Shown: positions 6,428 to 11,431 of the stretch, in pieces
Numbering within the stretch: position 1 is the first letter of the stretch
Layout of the letters: each line of letters opens with the position of its first letter
Source of the DNA: Acanthamoeba sp. SK_2022b
Lineage: Eukaryota; Discosea; Longamoebia; Acanthamoebidae
Direction: 5' to 3'
Assembly: GCA_027943245.1 (NCBI GenBank)
Contig: JANDJZ010001431.1
Coordinates: forward strand, 1 to 11,431
Length of the DNA: 11,431 nt
Program-made: the position numbers and the translations under genes
Notes under the pieces: model-generated
Told to the model about the DNA's origin: nothing
What the model saw: only the letters and a program-made list of their open reading frames with translations
Database searches by the model: none

Positions 6428-7726
6428 TCAGAGGCGGGCCGCTTCCGGCAGGCGCTTCAGGTAATGCACCACCAACAGCGCCAGCAGCAGCATCAGGCTG
6501 ATGAACGCCGCCACGCCATTCCAGCCGAAGCTGTGCCAGAACACGCCGCCGAGGGTGCCGGCTACGCTGGAGCCAACGTAATAACAGAACAGATACAGCG
6601 ACGACGCCTGGCCTTTGGCGCGGCGCGCGCGGCGGCCGATCCAGCTGCTGGCCACCGAGTGGGCGGCGAAGAAACCGGCGGTGAACAGCATCATGCCGAT
6701 AAAGATAGCCGGCACCTGCGGCAGCGCGGTAATCAGAATCCCGATCAGCATAATCACGATCGAGGCCAGCAGCACCGGGCCGCGCCCGAAGCGTGAGGTG
6801 AGCGCGCCGGCCTTGGGCGAGCTGTAGGAGCCGGTGAGGTATACCACCGACAGCAGGCCGACAATCGCCTGGCTCAGGTGGTAAGGATCTGCCAGCAGGC
6901 GATAGCCGATGTAGTTGAACAGGGTGACGAAGCTGCCCATCAGCAGGAAACCTTCCGCGAACAGCAGCGGCAGGCCCTTATCGTGCCAATGCAGCTTGAA
7001 GTTGATCAGCAGGGTGCGCGGGCGCAGCGAGCTGGCGCGAAAATGCCGCGAGGCGGGCAGGATGCGCCAGAACATGCAGGCGGCGGCGAGGGCGAACAGG
7101 CCGATGACCCCGAGCGATACGCGCCAGGAGAAGAAGTCGGTCAACACCCCGGTCACCAGGCGGCCGCTCATGCCGCCGATCGAGTTGCCGCTGATGTACA
7201 GCCCCATCGAGAAGGCGACGAAGCTGGGGTGGATCTCTTCGCTGAGGTAGGTCATGCCGACCGCCGCCACGCCGCTCAGCGACAGGCCGATCAGCGCGCG
7301 CATCAGCAAAATGCCGTGCCAGCTGGTCATAAAGGCGCAGATCAGCGTGCAGACCGCCGCCAGCAGCAGCGCTACCACCATCACCGACTTGCGGCCAATG
7401 GCGTCGGACAGCGGCCCGGTGAACATCAGGCCGATCGCCAGCAGACCGGTGGAGACCGAAAGCGACAGGCTGCTTTCCGCCGGCGATACGCCGAAATCTT
7501 GCGACAGCACCGGCAGAATCGGCTGCACGCAGTAGAGCAGCGCGAAGGTCGCCAGCCCGGCGGAAAACAGCGCCAGCGTCACGCGCATAAACTGCGGCGT
7601 GCCGCGTTCGATATAGGGGAGTTTGTTGTTGAGGGTGGAGCGTTTTACTTTTGGCGCAGCGGCCGCGTCATCGTTGGCGGCCAGCGTCGACGGCATCGCG
7701 GCCGCAGAACGCACAGGGGTTGTCAC
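6428..7726 (-). CDS. ynfM: Inner-membrane MFS transporter YnfM
   Basis: The 432-residue product is a 12-helix major facilitator protein, closely similar to E. coli YnfM (417 residues). This is clearest in RGTPQFMRVTLALFSAGLATF at 41-61 and the SLSGVAAVGMTYLSEEIHPSF stretch. The MFS loop motif GPLSDAIGRK is at 104-113 after the second helix. It is probably a drug/proton-antiporter-like exporter; the substrate is not known. The N-terminal 40 residues are polar, alanine-rich and poorly conserved. The start used is GTG at 7726, with AAGGAA upstream; ATG at residue 11 is an alternative. It is divergent from the LysR-type gene ynfL, the same arrangement as in E. coli, which makes YnfL its likely regulator. 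It converges on digH. Confidence 0.94.
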   Translation of the reverse strand: MTTPVRSAAAMPSTLAANDDAAAAPKVKRSTLNNKLPYIERGTPQFMRVTLALFSAGLATFALLYCVQPILPVLSQDFGVSPAESSLSLSVSTGLLAIGLMFTGPLSDAIGRKSVMVVALLLAAVCTLICAFMTSWHGILLMRALIGLSLSGVAAVGMTYLSEEIHPSFVAFSMGLYISGNSIGGMSGRLVTGVLTDFFSWRVSLGVIGLFALAAACMFWRILPASRHFRASSLRPRTLLINFKLHWHDKGLPLLFAEGFLLMGSFVTLFNYIGYRLLADPYHLSQAIVGLLSVVYLTGSYSSPKAGALTSRFGRGPVLLASIVIMLIGILITALPQVPAIFIGMMLFTAGFFAAHSVASSWIGRRARRAKGQASSLYLFCYYVGSSVAGTLGGVFWHSFGWNGVAAFISLMLLLALLVVHYLKRLPEAARL

Positions 7727-7780
7727 AGCGTTTCCTTACCGAACTTCGGGGAGATAAACAGACACTTTACAGATAACAAA

Positions 7781-7809
7781 ATGATAGGGAGCGGCGAATT
7801 TTTTGTCTA
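7781..7809 (-). promoter_or_regulatory. Probable ynfM promoter
   Basis: On the minus strand TAGACA (7809-7804) and TATCAT (7786-7781) are exactly 17 bp apart, each matching the sigma-70 consensus at 5 of 6 positions. Transcription would start about 50 bp upstream of the ynfM GTG. The -35 box touches the AT-rich palindromes on its upstream side, where a LysR-type activator would be expected to bind. Confidence 0.72.
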
Positions 7810-7825
7810 ATATATTAATAATTAA
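7808..7825. promoter_or_regulatory. AT-rich palindromes in the ynfM/ynfL divergent promoter region
   Basis: TAATATATTA (7808-7817) is a perfect 10-bp palindrome and TTAATAATTAA (7815-7825) is a perfect dyad around one central A. Both lie in a nearly GC-free stretch just upstream of the ynfM -35 box and 19-36 bp before the ynfL start. The position suits a YnfL binding site that would serve both divergent genes. H-NS binding or simple promoter melting could also explain the AT-richness. Confidence 0.4.
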
Positions 7826-7843
7826 AATTAAGATGTTTTAAAT

Positions 7844-8734
7844 ATGAATATCGAATTGAGACACCTGCGTTACTTTATCGCCGTGGCGGAAGAGCTGCAT
7901 TTTGGCCGCGCCGCCGAACGGCTGCGGATCTCCCAGCCGCCGCTCAGCCAGCAAATCCAGGCGTTGGAAGAGATGGTCGGCGCGCGGCTGCTGGCGCGCA
8001 ACAACCGCAACGTCAGTTTGACCCAGGCCGGGGAGATGTTCCTCAAAGAAGCCTATCAGGTGCTCGACCAGGTCGGGCGGGCGGCGGAAAAGGCGGCGCG
8101 TCTGGATCGCGGCGAGCTGGGGGAAATGACCATCGGCTTTACCTCTTCCGCGCCCTTCATCGGCGTGGTGTCGCGCAGCCTGCGCGCTTTCCGTCAGCAG
8201 TCTCCGCAGGTGCATATCAAAATGCGCGAAATCAACACCAAACAGCAGATCGAGCCGTTGCTGAACGGTGAGCTGGATCTGGGGGTAATGCGCAACACGC
8301 GGCTGCCGGAGGCGCTCCACTACCAGCTGCTGCTGCGCGAACCGCTGGTGGCGGTGGTGCCGGAAGGGCATCCGCTGGCGGAAACGCCCGGCGGCGCGCT
8401 GCGTTTCCAACATCTGGCGCAGGAGCCGTTCGTGTTCTTCTCGCGCGAAGTGGGCACCGCGCTGTACGACGAAATACTGCTGTTGCTCGGCAAGGCAGGC
8501 ATTACCCCGTACATCACCCAGGAAGTGGGGGAAGCGATGACCATCATCGGGCTGGTCTCCGCCGGGTTAGGGGTGTCGATTCTGCCGGCCTCATTTGCCC
8601 GGGTGCGGGTGGACGGCGTGCGCTATTTGCCGCTGGCGGAGCCGGACGCCACCACCGAAGTGTGGCTGGTGCATCACCGCCGGCGGCCGCTGACCGCCGC
8701 CGCGCAGGCGCTGATGGCGTTGATGCTGAAATGA
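7844..8734 (+). CDS. ynfL: LysR-family transcriptional regulator YnfL
   Basis: This 296-residue LysR-type regulator is closely similar to E. coli YnfL. The N-terminal winged helix-turn-helix is at 1-60 (IELRHLRYFIAVAEELHFGRAAERL, then ISQPPLSQQIQALEEMVGARLLAR). A linker helix leads to the periplasmic-binding-protein-like effector domain from about 90, including the conserved QEVGEAMTIIGLVSAGLGVSILPASF segment. The inducer is unknown. The ATG has no good Shine-Dalgarno sequence; the upstream DNA is AT-rich, so translation may be weak or rely on an unstructured leader. It is divergent from ynfM and 159 bp upstream of mlc on the same strand, but mlc has its own control region. Confidence 0.95.
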   Translation: MNIELRHLRYFIAVAEELHFGRAAERLRISQPPLSQQIQALEEMVGARLLARNNRNVSLTQAGEMFLKEAYQVLDQVGRAAEKAARLDRGELGEMTIGFTSSAPFIGVVSRSLRAFRQQSPQVHIKMREINTKQQIEPLLNGELDLGVMRNTRLPEALHYQLLLREPLVAVVPEGHPLAETPGGALRFQHLAQEPFVFFSREVGTALYDEILLLLGKAGITPYITQEVGEAMTIIGLVSAGLGVSILPASFARVRVDGVRYLPLAEPDATTEVWLVHHRRRPLTAAAQALMALMLK

Positions 8735-8782
8735 CGTTGAGCTTGGGCAAATAAAAATCAATTCACGCTGAAATTGCGAGGA

Positions 8783-8804
8783 ATTTGTGCAGCAAATCAC
8801 ATAA
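8783..8804. promoter_or_regulatory. CRP (cAMP receptor protein) binding site upstream of mlc
   Basis: TGTGC-N6-TCACA at 8786-8801 matches the CRP consensus TGTGA-N6-TCACA at 9 of 10 core positions. Its centre (8793.5) would be at -61.5 if transcription starts near 8855, a class I activator position. E. coli mlc is known to be CRP-responsive. Confidence 0.75.
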
Positions 8805-8816
8805 CGAATCAAATAG

Positions 8817-8848
8817 TTGACGCTGTATGACAAAAGCCCCACCATAAC
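8817..8848 (+). promoter_or_regulatory. Candidate mlc promoter elements, including a sigma-32-like pair
   Basis: TTGACG (8817-8822) is a good -35 box. A CATAAC -10-like box (8843-8848) is 20 bp away, too far for a strong sigma-70 promoter but tolerable with CRP help. The same -35 lies 14 bp from CCCCAC (8837-8842), resembling the heat-shock sigma-32 pattern (TTGAA plus CCCCAT). E. coli mlc is known to have one promoter used by sigma-32. Another -35-like hexamer, ATGACA, is at 8827-8832. The exact start cannot be fixed from sequence. Confidence 0.45.
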
Positions 8849-8858
8849 CCCTAGTCTT

Positions 8859-8879
8859 TATTTAGAAGCGCGAAGAATA
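8859..8879. promoter_or_regulatory. Possible Mlc operator (autoregulation)
   Basis: A 21-bp element begins TATTT, ends GAATA, and has a GCGCG centre. It sits 14 bp before the mlc start codon and downstream of the promoter elements. The dyad is imperfect: only the TATT/AATA arms pair. AT-rich arms around a CG centre resemble Mlc/NagC sites, and E. coli mlc represses itself from just past its start of transcription. Confidence 0.4.
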
Positions 8880-8893
8880 GTAGGAGCAGGTTT

Positions 8894-10111
8894 GTGATTG
8901 CGGTTGGGCAGCCTGGGCATATCGATCAAATCAAACAGACCAATGCGGGGGCAGTTTATCGGCTAATCGATCAACTGGGCCCGATTTCGCGCATCGAACT
9001 GTCAAAACGCGCGCAGCTGGCGCCCGCCAGCATCACCAAGATCGTGCGCGAACTGCTGGAAGCCCATCTGGTCAAGGAAACCGAGTACCAGGAAATCGGC
9101 AGCCGGGGCCGCCCGGCGGTGGGGCTGGTGCTGGACACCGAGGCCTGGCACTACCTTTCCGCCCGCATCAGCCGCGGCAGCATCACGCTGGCGCTGCGCG
9201 ATCTCAGCAGCAAACTGGTGGTTGAGGAGCAGCTGCCGCTGGCGGCCGAACACCCTGAACCGTTGCTGAAACGCATCCTGACCGAAGTCGACCAATTCTT
9301 TATCCGCCACCAAAGCAAGCTGGAGCGGCTGACGGCGATCGCCATCACGCTGCCGGGCATGATCGACGTGCAGTCCGGCGTGGTGCATCGCATGCCGTTT
9401 TACGACGCGCTGGAGATGCCGCTCGGTCCGGCATTGGAAACCCGCACCGGCCTGCCGGTTTACCTGCAGCACGATATCAGCGCCTGGACCATGGCCGAGG
9501 CGCTGTACGGCGCCTCGCGCGGTAGCCAGAACGTCATTCAGGTGGTGATCGACCACAACGTCGGTGCCGGGGTGATCACCGGTGGCCATGTGCTGCACGC
9601 CGGCAGCCACAGCGTGGTGGAGATCGGCCACACCCAGGTCGATCCCTACGGCAAACGCTGCTACTGCGGCAACCACGGCTGTCTCGAAACCGTGGCCAGC
9701 ATCGAAAACATGCTGGAGATCGCCCAGCAGCGGCTGAGCGGCTCGATGAGCTCCAGCCTGCACGGCGCGCCGCTGACCGTCGAATCGCTGTGCGACGCCG
9801 CGCTGGCGGGCGATCAGCTGGCGCGGGACATCATTCTCGGCGTTGGGCACAGCGTGGGGCGCATTCTGGCAATCATGGTCAATCTGTTCAATCCGGAGAA
9901 GATCCTGGTGGGCTCGCCGCTCAACCGCGCGGCGGAGATCCTGCACCCGGCCATCGCCTCCTGCATTCGCCAGCAGGCGCTGCCGGCCTACAGCGAGCAG
10001 GTCAAGGTCGAATCCACGCAGTTCTTCAATCAGGGCACCATGCCCGGCGCGGCGCTGGTGAAAGAGGCGCTGTACAACGGTTCGTTGCTGGTACAGCTGC
10101 TGCAGGGCTAA
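8894..10111 (+). CDS. mlc: Mlc (DgsA), ROK-family repressor of PTS genes
   Basis: Mlc represses ptsG, ptsHI, manXYZ, malT and its own gene. It is titrated to the membrane by unphosphorylated PtsG when glucose is transported. The 405-residue product matches E. coli Mlc (406) nearly end to end. An N-terminal winged helix-turn-helix (about 20-75, with QLAPASITKIVRELLEAHLV) is followed by a ROK domain with PAVGLVLDTEAWHYLS (74-89). The structural zinc motif has His246 and Cys256, Cys258, Cys263 in GHTQVDPYGKRCYCGNHGC. The C-terminal QGTMPGAALVKEALYNGSLL is also conserved. The GTG start has AGGAG (8882-8886) seven bases upstream and gives the E. coli-like QPGHIDQIKQTNAGAVYRLI N-terminus. Its upstream region carries CRP and possible sigma-32 and Mlc sites. 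bioD2 follows, as in E. coli. Confidence 0.96.
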   Translation: MIAVGQPGHIDQIKQTNAGAVYRLIDQLGPISRIELSKRAQLAPASITKIVRELLEAHLVKETEYQEIGSRGRPAVGLVLDTEAWHYLSARISRGSITLALRDLSSKLVVEEQLPLAAEHPEPLLKRILTEVDQFFIRHQSKLERLTAIAITLPGMIDVQSGVVHRMPFYDALEMPLGPALETRTGLPVYLQHDISAWTMAEALYGASRGSQNVIQVVIDHNVGAGVITGGHVLHAGSHSVVEIGHTQVDPYGKRCYCGNHGCLETVASIENMLEIAQQRLSGSMSSSLHGAPLTVESLCDAALAGDQLARDIILGVGHSVGRILAIMVNLFNPEKILVGSPLNRAAEILHPAIASCIRQQALPAYSEQVKVESTQFFNQGTMPGAALVKEALYNGSLLVQLLQG

Positions 10112-10156
10112 CATCAGAACTTCTTATTAATTCCGCAAAAGATTGAGCTACCTCAA

Positions 10157-10188
10157 GCCCCTATGGGGGCGCATCCCCTAGAATTTTT
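10157..10188 (+). terminator. Alternative hairpins with T run after mlc (terminator or attenuator)
   Basis: GCCCC (10157-10161) can pair with GGGGC (10166-10170). Alternatively GGGGG (10165-10169) can pair with TCCCC (10174-10178) through four G:C pairs and one wobble, followed after TAGAA by five T (10184-10188). The two folds share the G run and exclude each other. The second is terminator-like but short, so termination is probably partial. A small upstream stem TTGAG/CTCAA is at 10143-10156. Confidence 0.45.
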
Positions 10189-10201
10189 CCGAAAGACTTC
10201 T

Positions 10202-10219
10202 TCGCCGCCGATGCGGCGA
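10202..10219. other. Hairpin upstream of bioD2
   Basis: TCGCCGC (10202-10208) and GCGGCGA (10213-10219) form a perfect 7-bp stem with a CGAT tetraloop, 36 bp before the bioD2 start. No T run follows. It would sit in the bioD2 leader and may influence mRNA stability or translation. Just after it, GGGGCATT occurs twice in a 10-bp step (10232-10239, 10242-10249). Confidence 0.5.
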
Positions 10220-10255
10220 CACATTGTTAACGGGGCATTCTGGGGCATTTTATTC

Positions 10256-10921
10256 ATGTTGAAGCGTTTATTTGTGACAGGCACGGATACCGACGTCGGT
10301 AAAACCGTGGTTTCCCGCGGGTTGATGCAGGCGCTGGCCGCCGAGGGCCGTTCGGTGGCCGGCTACAAGCCGATCGCCGCACGCTGCCAGGAAACCAGCG
10401 AGGGCATCCGTAATAAAGACGCTTTGGTGTTGCAGGCATCTTCAACCCTGCCGTTGTCCTACGAGGAGATCAATCCCATCACCTGCCTGGATGAGGTGTT
10501 TCACGCGCATGCGACCGAGGACATCAACTATGGCGTGATGAGCAGCGGTCTGCGGGATCTGTCCGCCAAAGCCGACACGGTGGTGGTGGAAGGCAGCGGC
10601 GGTTGGCGGGTGCTGATGAACGATCTGCGGCCTTACGCCGAGTGGGTGGTGCAGGAACAGCTGCCGGTGGTGCTGGTGGTGGGCATCAAGCTGGGCTGCG
10701 TCAGCCACGCGCTGCTGACCGCGCAGTCGATCATCAACGACGGCCTGCCGCTGCTGGGCTGGGTGGCCAACCGCATCAACCCGGGGTTGGCGCACTATGC
10801 CGAAACCATCGCGGCGCTGCAGCAGCGCATTCCCGCGCCGCTGCTGGGTGAAATTCCCTATTTGCCACGCGCGGAGCAGCGCGAGCTGGCGCACTACCTC
10901 GATATTTCCACGCTGCTGTAA
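10256..10921 (+). CDS. bioD2: Dethiobiotin synthetase homologue BioD2 (YnfK)
   Basis: Dethiobiotin synthetases close the ureido ring of dethiobiotin from 7,8-diaminopelargonate, CO2 and ATP. This is the second E. coli-type paralogue (YnfK), whose cellular role is unsettled; the main biotin enzyme is BioD1 in the bio operon. From ATG 10256 the protein has 221 residues. It has the P-loop GTDTDVGKT (9-17), the substrate-site lysine in AGYKP (Lys38), EGSGGW (112-117), and the strongly conserved NDGLPLLGWVANRINPGLAHYAE and PYLPRAEQREL segments. The open frame extends upstream to 10163, but those 31 extra residues cross the hairpins and lack homology. MLKRLFVTGTDT matches the E. coli N-terminus, so I prefer 10256. 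The ribosome site is weak (GGGG at 10242-10245). It follows mlc, as in E. coli, and converges on the DUF2938 gene six bases away. Confidence 0.92.
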   Translation: MLKRLFVTGTDTDVGKTVVSRGLMQALAAEGRSVAGYKPIAARCQETSEGIRNKDALVLQASSTLPLSYEEINPITCLDEVFHAHATEDINYGVMSSGLRDLSAKADTVVVEGSGGWRVLMNDLRPYAEWVVQEQLPVVLVVGIKLGCVSHALLTAQSIINDGLPLLGWVANRINPGLAHYAETIAALQQRIPAPLLGEIPYLPRAEQRELAHYLDISTLL

Positions 10922-10927
10922 GCCTGC

Positions 10928-11422
10928 TCAGGTGCACAGCGCCGCCAACAGCCGGGCGGCAATCAGCAGGCCCAGCCCATACACCGTGTGGGTGAGCAGG
11001 CTAAGGAGCCGCGCTTTTCGCGGGTAGGCGGTTTTCGCCGCCGCCACGCCAAAGCCCAGCGCGGGCTGCATCACCAGAAACGGCGCCGCCAGGCTCAGCC
11101 AGCCGCTCAACAGCGCGATGAGCGGCTCCGGCGCCGCATACCACCCGATGCCCGCCAAACCGATCGGGATAAAGGCAAACGCGATGCCGATGGCGTAATG
11201 CAATATCCAGCCGATTTCTCTCTCCCCCCGGCGCGGCGGCGCCGTAACGATGGTGGCGTGAAACCAGCGGCCGTCGAACATGCCGAGAAACCAGCGGCCC
11301 ACCAGCGCATAATCGAGGGAAGGGATGCCGAAGCGCCGCCTCAGCAGCAGCGCCCACAGATCCATGCAGAGGGTGGCGCCAACGCCGGTTAACAGGATGC
11401 GCACTAACAGATCGGGGGTCAT
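10928..11422 (-). CDS. DUF2938-type inner-membrane protein of unknown function
   Basis: The 164-residue product has four likely membrane helices at about 5-27, 69-94, 100-128 and 137-162. A polar loop at about 28-68 contains RRRFGIPSLDYALVGRWFLGMFDGRWFH, and a basic YPRKAR loop precedes the last helix. The conserved motif-like pieces CMDLWALLLRR and VGRWFLG fit the DUF2938 family as I remember it; no function is known. The start is ATG at 11422. Only nine bases upstream are in the window and they show no clear ribosome-binding site, so the start could lie slightly elsewhere or be translationally coupled to an upstream gene. It converges on bioD2 with a 6-bp gap and no terminator hairpin between them. 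Confidence 0.8.
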   Translation of the reverse strand: MTPDLLVRILLTGVGATLCMDLWALLLRRRFGIPSLDYALVGRWFLGMFDGRWFHATIVTAPPRRGEREIGWILHYAIGIAFAFIPIGLAGIGWYAAPEPLIALLSGWLSLAAPFLVMQPALGFGVAAAKTAYPRKARLLSLLTHTVYGLGLLIAARLLAALCT

Positions 11423-11431
11423 AGGGGTGTC

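Noticed and set aside
6464..7810. Long plus-strand ORFs opposite ynfM, including one of 310 codons (6878-7810)
   Set aside because: The proteins are Gln/Arg/Ala-rich with no recognisable domain. They arise as antisense shadows of the GC-rich ynfM gene, which has clear family identity.
9002..10114. 370-codon minus-strand ORF opposite mlc
   Set aside because: The mlc frame matches the known repressor end to end. The antisense frame has low-complexity composition typical of high-GC shadow ORFs and no supported start.
10163..10255. 31-residue N-terminal extension of BioD2
   Set aside because: It crosses hairpin-forming spacer DNA, has no family similarity, and the conserved N-terminus begins at 10256.
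10226..10255. Possible BirA operator half-site TTGTTAAC upstream of bioD2
   Set aside because: The inverted second half expected about 14 bp away is absent, so there is no complete BirA box.
8344..11306. Chi octamers: GCTGGTGG at 8344-8351 and 10672-10679, and its complement at 11299-11306
   Set aside because: Chi is frequent in enteric genomes and occurs easily in GC-rich coding DNA; three copies here are unremarkable.
1..11431. matS (GTGAC-N3-GTCAC) or dif sites expected near the terminus
   Set aside because: Scanned by eye on both strands; only partial GTGAC half-matches were seen, none complete.
1..11431. Mobile elements, CRISPR arrays, tRNA genes or phage genes
   Set aside because: No transposase, integrase, terminal inverted repeats, regularly spaced repeats or cloverleaf-like sequence was recognised.

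Overview
The window looks like chromosomal DNA of a GC-rich Enterobacterales member, most probably a Serratia (S. marcescens-like) or a close relative. The FumC, Tus, YnfM, YnfL, Mlc and BioD2 proteins are all clearly similar to their E. coli counterparts, but GC is high, about 60-70% in most genes by spot counts. The genus is inferred from remembered protein similarity and base composition, not from a search. No tRNA, rRNA, insertion sequence, prophage or CRISPR array was seen.

Left part (1-2888): the 3' half of fumC ends in a strong intrinsic terminator. It is followed by a YafY-type HTH/WYL regulator and a small VOC-fold protein, with a perfect 18-bp palindrome between them. Converging on these, and overlapping the VOC gene by 11 bp at the stop codons, is tus, the replication fork-arrest protein. 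A Ter site with the same 16-base core as E. coli TerB lies 11 bp upstream of the tus start and overlaps the likely tus promoter. The window is therefore in the replication terminus region. The Ter orientation blocks leftward forks and passes rightward forks, which predicts that dif lies to the right of the window.

Middle part (2889-6427): a 331-bp gap precedes two same-strand genes for glycan-active enzymes. The first is a 598-residue two-domain GH3 protein of the NagZ type with no signal peptide. The second is the outer-membrane lipoprotein DigH (YddW), which in E. coli cuts peptidoglycan glycan strands stripped of their stem peptides. This pair has lower GC in spot samples and separates tus from ynfM. 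A strong terminator closes it.

Right part (6428-11431): a block syntenic with E. coli, ynfM-ynfL-mlc(dgsA)-bioD2(ynfK). The MFS transporter ynfM and its LysR-type neighbour ynfL are divergent across an AT-rich, palindrome-bearing promoter region. Mlc, the glucose-responsive repressor of PTS genes, is preceded by a near-consensus CRP site, promoter-like elements (one resembling a sigma-32 promoter) and a possible Mlc autoregulatory site. The mlc-bioD2 spacer contains several hairpins, two of them mutually exclusive. A DUF2938-type membrane protein converges on bioD2 at the right edge.

Most of the window is recognisable core genome. The least described parts are the GH3-DigH pairing, the WYL regulator/VOC/palindrome module, and the structured mlc-bioD2 spacer.
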